From the NCBI GenBank assembly GCA_015234045.1, contig JADFWU010000095.1, positions 1-5,650 of the forward strand: a DNA stretch of 5,650 nt. The letters are read 5' to 3'. The translations under genes were made by a program, and so were the position numbers. Below the pieces are notes generated by a model that was not told the origin of the DNA, did no database searches, and saw only the letters and a program-made list of their open reading frames with translations. Position 1 is the first letter of the stretch. Each line of letters starts with the position of its first letter. This document shows, piece after piece, positions 1-5,491 of this stretch. This DNA is from Magnetococcales bacterium (GTDB taxonomy: Bacteria; Pseudomonadota; Magnetococcia; Magnetococcales; JADFWU01).

Positions 1-224
1 ATCTGAGCTATTTGGGATTTATTCCGTCGGATCCCATGTTGGTGAAGGCGATTCGTGAACAGGGTTTGGTGGTGGAGATGTTCCCATCCTCTGCTTCCTC
101 GGAATCTTTTGGAAACCTGACTTCACGTTTGATCAACCTTTGGAAGGAGAAAGACGGTTTTGATGATGGTCGGCTTACCTTTTTCTGGCGGCGCTCCATA
201 CCGGGTTCGGCAGAGAGAGAATAA
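1..224 (+). CDS. flhG: FlhG/FleN-type MinD-family ATPase, C-terminal end (partial)
   Basis: Only the last 73 codons are present; the frame enters at base 3 and ends at TAA 222-224. FlhG/FleN is a MinD/ParA-like cytoplasmic ATPase that controls flagellar number and placement together with FlhF. The visible part matches the C-terminus of this family: a strand reading YLGFIPSD, then VKAIREQ, then VVEMFPSS, then an amphipathic helix (FGNLTSRLINLW) that corresponds to the membrane-associating or terminal helix region. The Walker A and B motifs lie upstream of the window and cannot be checked. The tail after the last helix is basic and aromatic (WRRSIPGSAERE) and looks lineage-specific. Directly upstream position to fliA is the classic flhF-flhG-fliA order, which supports the call. 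Another MinD-like protein remains possible because the ATPase core is missing. Confidence 0.82.
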   Translation, partial: LSYLGFIPSDPMLVKAIREQGLVVEMFPSSASSESFGNLTSRLINLWKEKDGFDDGRLTFFWRRSIPGSAERE

Positions 225-318
225 TGTGAGCTGATCAACGGTACTGTAGTCTGTCCCGTTCTGGAATCTGATACCCTCAAGCAGGCTTCAGGTGTCCTGT
301 TGAAGGAACACGCGATCA
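225..318 (+). other. flhG-fliA intergenic spacer
   Basis: This 94-base gap separates flhG from fliA. I see no convincing sigma-70, sigma-54 or sigma-28 promoter and no stem followed by a T-run, so fliA is most simply read from the upstream flagellar transcript. The fliA Shine-Dalgarno (AAGGA, 303-307) lies in a possible small imperfect stem formed by GTGTCC and GGAACAC, which could dampen initiation, but the stem is short and bulged. Confidence 0.4.
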
Positions 319-1089
319 ATGGCTCAAACTGTACAGGAAAATAAAGAATCAGAACCCGCTTGGCAGGATATGAGCCGGGATGAGCTGATCGTGAAATACG
401 CGCCCGTGGTCAAATACGTGGTGAGTCGTATTTCTATGAAGCTTCCTCAATCTGTCGATCCTGATGATCTGTATCAGGTCGGTATTTTGGGGCTGATTGA
501 TGCTGTGTCAAAATTTGATCCTGTTCGTGGTATCAAGTTTCAGACCTATGCGGAATTCCGTGTTCGGGGTGCCATTCTTGATGAATTGCGTGCTGTAGAT
601 TGGGTGCCTAGGGCGGTGCGTCAGGCAGCGTCCAATATTGAGAGTATGTTCCAATCTCTGGAAGCCAGGCTTGGACGACCTGCTGAAGATGAAGAAGTCG
701 CTGATGCGCTTGATATTCCGCTGGAAACTTTTTATGAACAGCTGAATCAGGTGCGTGGCATTTCCATCGTTTCATTTGAGGATATTCGTCCTTCAATGGA
801 CGATGAAGAGTGGAATATCCTGGATGTTTTGGCGGATCCATCGGTAGATGATCCGCTTGAAACGCTGGGTCTTGATCGTATGCGTGAAGCATTGAGTCAG
901 GCTATTATGGGCCTGCCTGAAAAGGAACGGCTTGTGGTAACACTCTACTATTTCGAGGAGCTGACCATGGGTGAGATCGGCGCGGTACTTGGCCTGACCG
1001 AGTCGCGGATCTCTCAGCTCCATAGTAAAGCAGCACTGCGCATGCGGGCACGCATTAAGCAAGTACTGCGTAATAGTGGCAGTAGCTAG
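319..1089 (+). CDS. fliA: RNA polymerase sigma-28 factor FliA (flagellar)
   Basis: This is the sigma factor that directs RNA polymerase to late flagellar and chemotaxis promoters; in known systems it is held inactive by FlgM until the hook is complete. The 256-residue product has the family's usual length and all parts in order. Sigma region 2 spans about residues 21-95, with DPDDLYQVGILGLIDAV and FQTYAEFRVRGAILDELR. The FliA/WhiG signature DWVPRAVR is at 94-101. Region 3 is about 102-165 (LEARLGRPAEDEEVADAL). Region 4 is about 188-248, with a helix-turn-helix in TMGEIGAVLGLTESRISQLH. The ATG at 319 has AAGGA at 303-307 and keeps the usual short acidic N-terminus. It follows flhG and is tightly linked to the next gene. 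A sigma-28-like promoter 1765-1793 lies downstream, before the fliK-like gene, and is a likely target. Confidence 0.97.
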   Translation: MAQTVQENKESEPAWQDMSRDELIVKYAPVVKYVVSRISMKLPQSVDPDDLYQVGILGLIDAVSKFDPVRGIKFQTYAEFRVRGAILDELRAVDWVPRAVRQAASNIESMFQSLEARLGRPAEDEEVADALDIPLETFYEQLNQVRGISIVSFEDIRPSMDDEEWNILDVLADPSVDDPLETLGLDRMREALSQAIMGLPEKERLVVTLYYFEELTMGEIGAVLGLTESRISQLHSKAALRMRARIKQVLRNSGSS

Positions 1090-1096
1090 GAGGGGG
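1087..1096 (+). promoter_or_regulatory. Shine-Dalgarno overlapping the fliA stop codon
   Basis: TAGGAGGGGG contains the fliA stop (TAG, 1087-1089) and a near-perfect AGGAGG (1088-1093), seven bases before the ATG at 1101. A ribosome terminating on fliA is thus delivered onto the next gene's binding site. This fixes the start at 1101 rather than the in-frame ATG at 1110. Confidence 0.8.
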
Positions 1097-1100
1097 CCGC

Positions 1101-1724
1101 ATGATCAATATGACCATATGGAATGTGCTGCTGGTCCTCTGTTTCTTTGTTCTCTATTTGGGGGTCTCGCTGGTCTATTTCCAGGTGCGCAAATTGCGTG
1201 ATGAGATGCGTTCCCAAGGTCGCAGTCTTGCCCAGGCCTTCCAACAACTCCATGAACACCAACAACAGATGAGTACCATGATCCATTTGGCTGAAAGGTC
1301 GGCTGGAAGTGGTGTGGATAGCAAACAGATTACGGAATCGGTTCTTGAAGGCGTTGTGGGTGAAATTTCCGCCCTTGAAGAAAAATGTCATGGTGCCCTT
1401 GAAGGGGTGTCTGGAAAAGTGATGCCAGAACTTCAAGAGATCCGGCGTGAAATTCGCTATATGGAACAAGCCCCCTTTATGGGGAATCGCAGTGGTGGGC
1501 ATGGCCATATTTCAAGTGGTAAAGGCCATGGTGTGATTGATAGCGATCCGCTTTCCATGAGTGACGGTGGTGTGGCTAAGAATGATGCCTATGAGTCAGC
1601 CCGTTTGTTACTCTCCAATGGTGTTGATGAAGAACAGGTGATTGATCAAACCGGTCTCACCGTTGAAGAGGTCAGTCTGTTGAAACGACTTTCCTCTCCG
1701 ATGATGGATGATGACGAAGAATAG
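1101..1724 (+). CDS. Membrane-anchored coiled-coil protein with DUF2802-like C-terminus
   Basis: The 207-residue product is of unknown function. Residues about 5-27 form one hydrophobic membrane segment (WNVLLVLCFFVLYLGVSLVY), followed by basic residues (VRKLRDEMR), so the rest probably lies in the cytoplasm. Residues about 30-125 are charged, Gln/Glu-rich and helical with coiled-coil character. A Gly/His/Ser-rich linker follows (about 128-160). The C-terminal 163-197 segment (AYESARLLLSNGVDEEQV, then TGLTVEEVSLLKRL) has the helix-turn-helix-like pattern of DUF2802 proteins, which are often found in flagellar loci. The product ends in an acidic tail (MMDDDEE). The gene starts 11 bases after fliA and is probably cotranscribed and translationally coupled with it. 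The DUF2802 assignment is from recalled pattern, not a search. A role in flagellar or polar regulation is inferred from position only. Confidence 0.82.
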   Translation: MINMTIWNVLLVLCFFVLYLGVSLVYFQVRKLRDEMRSQGRSLAQAFQQLHEHQQQMSTMIHLAERSAGSGVDSKQITESVLEGVVGEISALEEKCHGALEGVSGKVMPELQEIRREIRYMEQAPFMGNRSGGHGHISSGKGHGVIDSDPLSMSDGGVAKNDAYESARLLLSNGVDEEQVIDQTGLTVEEVSLLKRLSSPMMDDDEE

Positions 1725-1864
1725 TTTTTCTTTTAGACCTTTTTTTATTCCTGTTGATTTTCGCTAAAGATTTTCCTGCCAATCTGCCGATAGGATTACA
1801 GAGGGCTGTCACTCTAGTTCTTTGCTGATCTACTTCCATTTTCACGGCTTCCAAGGAGCCGGTC
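1725..1864 (+). other. Intergenic region with T-rich start and sigma-28 promoter
   Basis: This 140-base gap separates the fliA operon from the fliK-like pair. Just after the TAG there are T-rich runs (about 1727-1747) but no GC-rich stem before them, so I do not call an intrinsic terminator; partial read-through is likely. The middle contains the sigma-28-like promoter annotated separately. The Shine-Dalgarno AAGGAG (1853-1858) for the next gene is at the right end. Confidence 0.5.
1765..1793 (+). promoter_or_regulatory. Sigma-28 (FliA)-type promoter for the fliK-like gene
   Basis: The -35-like box TAAAGATT (1765-1772) matches 7 of 8 bases of the enterobacterial consensus TAAAGTTT. The -10-like box GCCGATAG (1786-1793) matches 7 of 8 bases of GCCGATAA. 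The gap is 13 bases where 11 is usual, which could weaken the promoter. It lies on the correct strand, about 70 bases before the ATG at 1865, and immediately downstream of the operon that encodes FliA itself. Transcription would begin near 1800. Both boxes are read directly; use by FliA is inferred. Confidence 0.6.
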
Positions 1865-2986
1865 ATGATCATTTCCCAGCTTGTTGCATCCACTGGTGAA
1901 CCGATCGCCAAAGGGCAGCAGACTTCCCGTCAGCTTTCCATGGGTTCGGTATTATCGGGTCGTGTCTCTGATGTTAACCAGGATGGTAAAGGCGTATTCC
2001 GGCTTTCTGACGGACGCTCTTTTTCATTCACTGGTGGACAAGGGCTACGCGCTGGTGAAGATATTCGGCTGGAAGTTACCCGTCTTGCACCGGAAGTCAC
2101 CCTGAAACTGGTTGGCTCCGAATCCCAAGCTGCATCCAAAATGGCACAGACACTGGAACAGAGCCTGTTTCGTGCGCCTGATACATTTGGCAAATTACTG
2201 ACTATGGCGGGGTTGGAGAGTCAGGCTGGCAAGGCGTTATTTACCAGTCAAGGCAGTGGTAATCTGATGTCAATACTTGGCAAAGGACAGGGCATAACCG
2301 AACTTCTACAGAAAGCACTGCCTAATGTTTCCGCTGAGAAATTGTTGCAAGGTAATCTATCAGAGTTGGTGAAATTGCTGGAAAGTGGTAGCCGCAAGGA
2401 ATTAACTGATGCAGTCAGGTTGCTGAAGCAGGCGGCTACCAATCTAAAAGTCGCCGATAATATGGCGCTTCTACGTAGTGGTATCAGTCAAGCCAATATT
2501 CCCGAAGCGCTGTCCGAAGCGAAGGGCGCATTAAGCCGACTGGGCGACCTGCTCACCATGCAGGAGATCCTACCTCGTGCTACCCAGGAGAATGACCCAA
2601 CCCTCACTATGGGATATCGTCTATTCTGGCTCAATGAAGGTGGTGTTGGTGAAGCGATTTGGCAACAGCAGAATAAAAATAAACGCGGAGGAAAAGAGGA
2701 TGAAAAAACCTCCGTGCTACTCTCTCTGAACATGACAGAGTTAGGCGCAGTTCAAGCCCGTATCGCATTATGGGATGGTAAAGTCATGATCAATCTGGCC
2801 GCCGAGGAAGAGGGTTCAATTGCTGCGTTACGCTCAAAAATCAGCACGCTGCGTCATGGTTTGCAAGAGGCGGAGTTACCACTTCACGGCCTGGAACTAG
2901 GCCGATTAAAACGCAATGCCATGAATGAAGCCCGCCAGGAGATTCTGGGCAAGGCAGCGCCTTCCGGCTTTTCAATGGAGGCGTAA
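1865..2986 (+). CDS. FliK-like flagellar hook-length control protein
   Basis: The 373-residue product has the layout of FliK-like proteins, which report hook length and switch the flagellar export gate from rod/hook to filament substrates by contacting the cytoplasmic part of FlhB. Residues about 26-83 form a beta-rich N-terminal domain (GSVLSGRVSDVNQDGKGVF, then LRAGEDIRLEV) like that of shorter, YlqG-type FliK relatives. Residues about 90-240 are helical and variable. Residues about 282-345 resemble the Flg_hook C-terminal domain: VLLSLNMTELGAVQARIAL, then ALRSKISTLRHGLQEAELPL. No proline-rich or threonine-rich ruler region is obvious. The ATG at 1865 has AAGGAG at 1853-1858. It is four bases from the next gene's start and is probably driven by the sigma-28-like promoter upstream. 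Whether it is the main FliK or a second paralogue cannot be decided from this window, so no symbol is given. Confidence 0.8.
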   Translation: MIISQLVASTGEPIAKGQQTSRQLSMGSVLSGRVSDVNQDGKGVFRLSDGRSFSFTGGQGLRAGEDIRLEVTRLAPEVTLKLVGSESQAASKMAQTLEQSLFRAPDTFGKLLTMAGLESQAGKALFTSQGSGNLMSILGKGQGITELLQKALPNVSAEKLLQGNLSELVKLLESGSRKELTDAVRLLKQAATNLKVADNMALLRSGISQANIPEALSEAKGALSRLGDLLTMQEILPRATQENDPTLTMGYRLFWLNEGGVGEAIWQQQNKNKRGGKEDEKTSVLLSLNMTELGAVQARIALWDGKVMINLAAEEEGSIAALRSKISTLRHGLQEAELPLHGLELGRLKRNAMNEARQEILGKAAPSGFSMEA

Positions 2987-2990
2987 CGCA

Positions 2991-3278
2991 ATGGCCAAAG
3001 ATTACCGACGCCAGGCGGTCGCCCTCCGATATCGAAATAACAAAGACCGAGCGCCACGGGTAACTGCCACTGGCAAAGGTCATGTAGCAGATATCATCAT
3101 GCAAAAGGCGCGGGAGTCGGGTGTTTCCTTAGTGGAAGACCCTGATTTGGTGTCTGTATTGGGTGAGGTGCCGCTGGGTGACTCTATTCCGCCGGAATTG
3201 TATAAAGCAGTGGCTGAGGTGTTGGCGTTTGTGTATAAGGTTAATGGGACTGGTGTTAAGGGCCACGGAAAAAATTAA
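2991..3278 (+). CDS. Stand-alone FlhB C-terminal-domain homologue (FhlB/FlhX type)
   Basis: The 95-residue product aligns by eye with the cytoplasmic C-terminal part of FlhB/EscU/YscU export switch proteins: YRRQAVALRYRNNKDRAPRV, then ATGKGHVADIIMQKARESGV, then LVEDPDL, then LGDSIPPELYKAVAEVLAFV. The membrane domain of full FlhB is absent. The autocleavage motif NPTH is also absent; the protein begins almost exactly where the cleaved C-terminal fragment of FlhB would begin. The start is the ATG at 2991, with GGAGG at 2977-2981 nine bases before it; longer in-frame readings from 2925 would run inside the fliK-like gene and lack support. It is four bases after the fliK-like stop. Known proteins of this kind (FlhX in epsilonproteobacteria, YlqH in Bacillus) are recalled; partnership with the fliK-like product is inferred from adjacency and the known FliK-FlhB contact. 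Confidence 0.88.
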   Translation: MAKDYRRQAVALRYRNNKDRAPRVTATGKGHVADIIMQKARESGVSLVEDPDLVSVLGEVPLGDSIPPELYKAVAEVLAFVYKVNGTGVKGHGKN

Positions 3279-3473
3279 TCATCCATCAACATCAACGTCT
3301 TTACTTCTAAAGTAATTCAGCGTTTCTTTAACATCAATCCACCCTCCTGAATGCTTGCCAATGAATCAAGAGTAAATTGTGTTTCAAACTCCGTGAGTGG
3401 CTGGTCCGCCTATTCTTGAATTGAAGGAAATATCGTCTATACCGGGCGTGAAACATGTTGCTAAAAGCACTAT
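3279..3473 (-). pseudogene. Possible frameshifted remnant of an unidentified gene
   Basis: On the minus strand, three consecutive stretches in three frames read like ordinary protein and overlap end to end. They are LLATCFTPGIDDISFNSRI (ending at a stop, 3386-3384), DQPLTEFETQFTLDSLASI (3409-3317 frame), and GKHSGGWIDVKETLNYFRSK followed by DVDVDG and TGA at 3281-3279. Two single-base frame changes would join them. The last stop lies directly against the stop of the plus-strand fhlB-type gene. I recognise no family, no good start or ribosome site is visible, and short open stretches like these can occur by chance, so this is a weak call. Confidence 0.22.
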
Positions 3474-3563
3474 ACTATTGTTTTTTAATGATATGAATAT
3501 TTTATTGTTGTGTAATTAGTTGATGTTTATTTGTTGATAAAAAATATATTAGTTTGTTTCCTC

Positions 3564-3593
3564 TTGAAACTTGAATCTTTTAGAGTATATAAT
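3564..3593 (+). promoter_or_regulatory. Strong sigma-70 promoter for the lipoprotein gene
   Basis: The -35 box TTGAAA (3564-3569, 5 of 6 consensus) is followed after 18 bases by a perfect -10 TATAAT (3588-3593). Transcription would start near 3600, leaving an approximately 90-base leader before the ATG at 3691. A second TTGAAT (3571-3576) is only 11 bases from the -10 and is too close to serve. Confidence 0.68.
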
Positions 3594-3610
3594 CAAAAAT
3601 TAATATGGTT

Positions 3611-3637
3611 CTAAGGTCAGAGTGATCTTAGTCTTTT
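3611..3637 (+). promoter_or_regulatory. Leader hairpin followed by a U-rich tract
   Basis: CTAAGGTC (3611-3618) pairs with GATCTTAG (3624-3631) through eight positions, one of them a G-U wobble, around a five-base loop. TCTTTT (3632-3637) follows. It would form in the predicted 5' leader just after the sigma-70 start. The layout resembles a small attenuator or terminator, but the stem is only moderately stable; it could equally be an operator-like dyad or a transcript-stabilising element. Confidence 0.35.
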
Positions 3638-3690
3638 ATGTGTGTCAAAATGAAAGTTTATTCAGTATATCTCTATTTTTGGAGTAAGTA

Positions 3691-4638
3691 ATGAGTTATA
3701 AATCGAGATTTATTTACGCTGCTTTTCTAATTCCTTTTCTCACGGCTTGTGGCGGTGGTGGAGGAAGTTCAGGGGCTAATTCAGTGAATGCGGCGGATAC
3801 TTATGTTGGGGTGACTAGTCAAGTTATACTATCTGATGAAAACAGTGACGAATATTCTCCTGTAGTCGCGTCAATGAATAATACTGGGTCTGCTCTGTCT
3901 GGTGTTGAAGTCAGTCAGAATTCAAAAGTGTCTTTCAATACTATTCGCAGTTTTTCTAATATGATTGTCAATAATATTGGTAATACTGAAAATTCAAATC
4001 TAGCGGGCGTTGAAGAAAGTAATATAATATATGGCGATTGCGGTGGTTATGCAAATTTATCATATAATGATAATTCAGGAGAAACAACCGGCACAGTCAC
4101 GTTTCAAGATTTCTGTGAATGTGGAGAAACGATGAATGGAATTGGATATATTTCAGTTTCATATAATGAAACTTTGGGTTCGGCTAATAGCATAACTTTC
4201 ATATCAGATGGGGTTGCTAGCAGTACGGCTGGTGCTGGAACTTCTAAGTTATATGGAAGTGTGATATATAGCAACTATAGGAATGATTTTAAATCATTTG
4301 ATGCTTTGATAAATACAGTGTCGTATGATATGTCACTGTATTATTGGATGAATAATGTTAGTGCAAGTTATGATGATTATTCTACATATGCTACTCAAAC
4401 ATTGGATGGATTAATCTATATCTCAGATCTTGGTTATGCCGAGCTAAGTACAATTGATCCTGTTAAATTTGAAATAGTAACTTGTGATACAACACATCCT
4501 TATGATGGAGAATTGTTAATACAAGGCAGAGAAAATACTCATGCCAGAATTATCTATGATCAAGGGTCGTTCGATATTTTTGGTGATTTTGATGGTGATG
4601 ATGTTGAAGAGTTCAGCGAACAAAATGTCTCTTGGTAA
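3691..4638 (+). CDS. Secreted lipoprotein of unknown function
   Basis: The 315-residue product begins with a lipoprotein signal: basic N-terminus (SYKSR), hydrophobic core, and lipobox LTAC with the acylated cysteine at position 20. Glycine at +2 favours outer-membrane sorting. A GGGGGSSG linker follows. The body is rich in Ser, Asn, Thr, Tyr and Asp with short alternating beta-like stretches. Cysteines at 117, 142, 144 and 265 could form disulphides; the segment GTVTFQDFCECGETMNGIGY stands out. The C-terminal part (YDGELLIQGRENTHARIIYD, then FGDFDGDDVEEF at about 298-308) resembles a pattern I recall from other bacterial lipoproteins and contains a calcium-loop-like acidic run. ATG at 3691 has GGAG at 3681-3684. 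AT-rich composition (about one third G+C in a sampled block, hand count) differs from the flagellar genes. The stop lies 14 bases inside the next gene. No specific function can be assigned. Confidence 0.85.
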   Translation: MSYKSRFIYAAFLIPFLTACGGGGGSSGANSVNAADTYVGVTSQVILSDENSDEYSPVVASMNNTGSALSGVEVSQNSKVSFNTIRSFSNMIVNNIGNTENSNLAGVEESNIIYGDCGGYANLSYNDNSGETTGTVTFQDFCECGETMNGIGYISVSYNETLGSANSITFISDGVASSTAGAGTSKLYGSVIYSNYRNDFKSFDALINTVSYDMSLYYWMNNVSASYDDYSTYATQTLDGLIYISDLGYAELSTIDPVKFEIVTCDTTHPYDGELLIQGRENTHARIIYDQGSFDIFGDFDGDDVEEFSEQNVSW

Positions 4639-5440
4639 GTTATGTGTCAGGTTCTTACTCATTGCTTTAATGGTGACCGCTGTACCCAATTTAGTACAAG
4701 CACGTGATGATCATCTTGGCTGGCAGGTTGGGCTTAAGAGTGTTTTTCTTTTTCACGAAGAAAAACAGGTCAGTGGCGATCAGCTACTGACCGAACAAGG
4801 ATGGATGCCAGGACTGTTTGGTCAATTGGATTGGTGTTGGGATGAGCGATGTTTATTGGCGCAAGCGGAGTGGCTGAGAGGACCGGTCAACTACTATGGT
4901 CAAACGCAGCTTGGGCAACAAGCAAATACAGAGACTAGAGAAGATATTATAGATGTACGGATTGTCGGTAGTTTCCCTACTATAAAGGATAATCTTCATG
5001 GATATATTGGCCTGGGTCACCATATTTGGCAAAGAGATATTTTGTCTTCCCAAGTCGCTATGGGGATTGATGAATACTACCAATGGTCTTATCTGTTAGG
5101 TGGATTCTCATATGTGGCTACTGTACTGAACAGAGATTTTCAGATTAGCGGATCTGTGAAAAAGTCGTTTAACGAAACACTTGATGTTCAGTTTAAATCC
5201 GTAAACCATGCGACTTCAGAAATAAAATTGCCTTCAGGTGTTGGAGTGGCTTTTGACATCAAAAAGAAATTTGCATTGTCAAAAGGGATATCCGTCTCGG
5301 TTGGTCCGGAATTTTCGATGTGGATGTTTGATAGAAGCGACGCTTTTCCATTGCGTGAAAATGGAATTACGGTCGGTAATGCCACTCAACCTGAATTTAA
5401 GCACTATTTCGCTGGATTATCGGTGAGCTTTTCAAAATAG
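4625..5440 (+). CDS. Exported, probable outer-membrane beta-barrel protein
   Basis: I choose the ATG at 4625, giving 271 residues, because it places a classic signal peptide at the N-terminus: basic start, hydrophobic core (FLLIALMVTAV), and cleavage likely after VQA at residue 26. A longer reading from 4541 would bury this signal inside the lipoprotein gene. The mature protein has many alternating polar/aromatic strands ending in turns, for example GWQVGLKSVFLF, LHGYIGLGHHIW, YQWSYLLGGFSYVA, GVGVAFDIKKKF, ISVSVGPEFSMWMF and the terminal YFAGLSVSFSK. This is the pattern of a small outer-membrane barrel, although the last residue is Lys rather than Phe. Cysteines 71 and 76 (CWDERC) may pair. 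The start overlaps the lipoprotein stop by 14 bases; GAAGAG at 4606-4611 is a weak, distant ribosome site, so translational coupling is likely. The family is not recognised. The 3' end lies in a tandem duplication. Confidence 0.8.
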   Translation: MSLGKLCVRFLLIALMVTAVPNLVQARDDHLGWQVGLKSVFLFHEEKQVSGDQLLTEQGWMPGLFGQLDWCWDERCLLAQAEWLRGPVNYYGQTQLGQQANTETREDIIDVRIVGSFPTIKDNLHGYIGLGHHIWQRDILSSQVAMGIDEYYQWSYLLGGFSYVATVLNRDFQISGSVKKSFNETLDVQFKSVNHATSEIKLPSGVGVAFDIKKKFALSKGISVSVGPEFSMWMFDRSDAFPLRENGITVGNATQPEFKHYFAGLSVSFSK

Positions 5441-5476
5441 TGCTGAGTATCAAATTTCAAAATAGTGCTGAGTATC
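5430..5476. repeat. Tandem duplication (22-base perfect copies, 25-base period)
   Basis: Bases 5430-5451 are repeated exactly at 5455-5476, with a three-base spacer (AAA). Each copy contains TTTCAAAATAG followed by TGCTGAGTATC. The first copy includes the last codons and stop of the upstream gene, so the second carries a spare stop codon. Identity ends sharply on both sides. A recent slippage or duplication event, or an insertion scar, would explain it. Confidence 0.9.
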
Positions 5477-5491
5477 TAACACTCAATACTC
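5470..5491. terminator. Weak hairpin between convergent genes
   Basis: GAGTAT (5470-5475) and ATACTC (5486-5491) form a six-base inverted repeat with a ten-base loop between two converging genes. It overlaps the map stop codon. The stem is AT-rich and no good T-run follows on either strand, although ATTTT occurs a little beyond on the map side. It could act as a poor bidirectional terminator; no stronger candidate is present. Confidence 0.2.

Larger units (their letters stand above)
3279..3690. other. 412-base region without an intact gene
   Basis: Two parts differ in composition. About 3279-3475 has moderate GC and may hold a frameshifted minus-strand gene remnant. About 3476-3690 is extremely AT-rich (hand counts of 10 and 12 G+C in the 60-base blocks starting at 3481 and 3541) and carries the promoter and leader of the lipoprotein gene. 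A 15-base AT-rich palindrome (TTACTT, CTA, AAGTAA; 3301-3315) is present but has no T-run, so no terminator is called for the flagellar operon. No tRNA or other RNA gene is apparent. Confidence 0.6.

Noticed and set aside
1714-1747. T-rich stretch after the DUF2802-like gene as an intrinsic terminator
   Set aside because: Only a weak AAGAA/TTCTT pairing precedes or overlaps the T-runs; no GC-rich stem is present.
1812-1825. Possible sigma-54 promoter ending in TTTGCT
   Set aside because: The required GG at the -24 position is missing.
2453-2460. Perfect GCCGATAA sigma-28 -10 box inside the fliK-like gene
   Set aside because: No TAAA-like -35 box lies at the right distance upstream (the nearest TAAA is only four bases away), and it is in the middle of a coding region; likely chance.
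2925-2990. Earlier in-frame ATG for the FlhB-C homologue
   Set aside because: The extra 22 residues are encoded inside the fliK-like gene, do not resemble FlhB, and the ATG at 2991 has a well-placed GGAGG.
3301-3315. Palindrome TTACTT-CTA-AAGTAA as a terminator of the flagellar operon
   Set aside because: The stem is six AT-rich pairs with a three-base loop and no following T-run; it may be chance.
3360-3455. Short minus-strand reading with ATG, very basic product of about 38 residues
   Set aside because: No ribosome site, low-complexity basic composition and overlap with the better-looking remnant frames; not supported as a gene.
4541-4624. Longer in-frame start for the barrel-like protein
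   Set aside because: It would overlap most of the lipoprotein's last domain and hide a clear signal peptide that begins at 4625.
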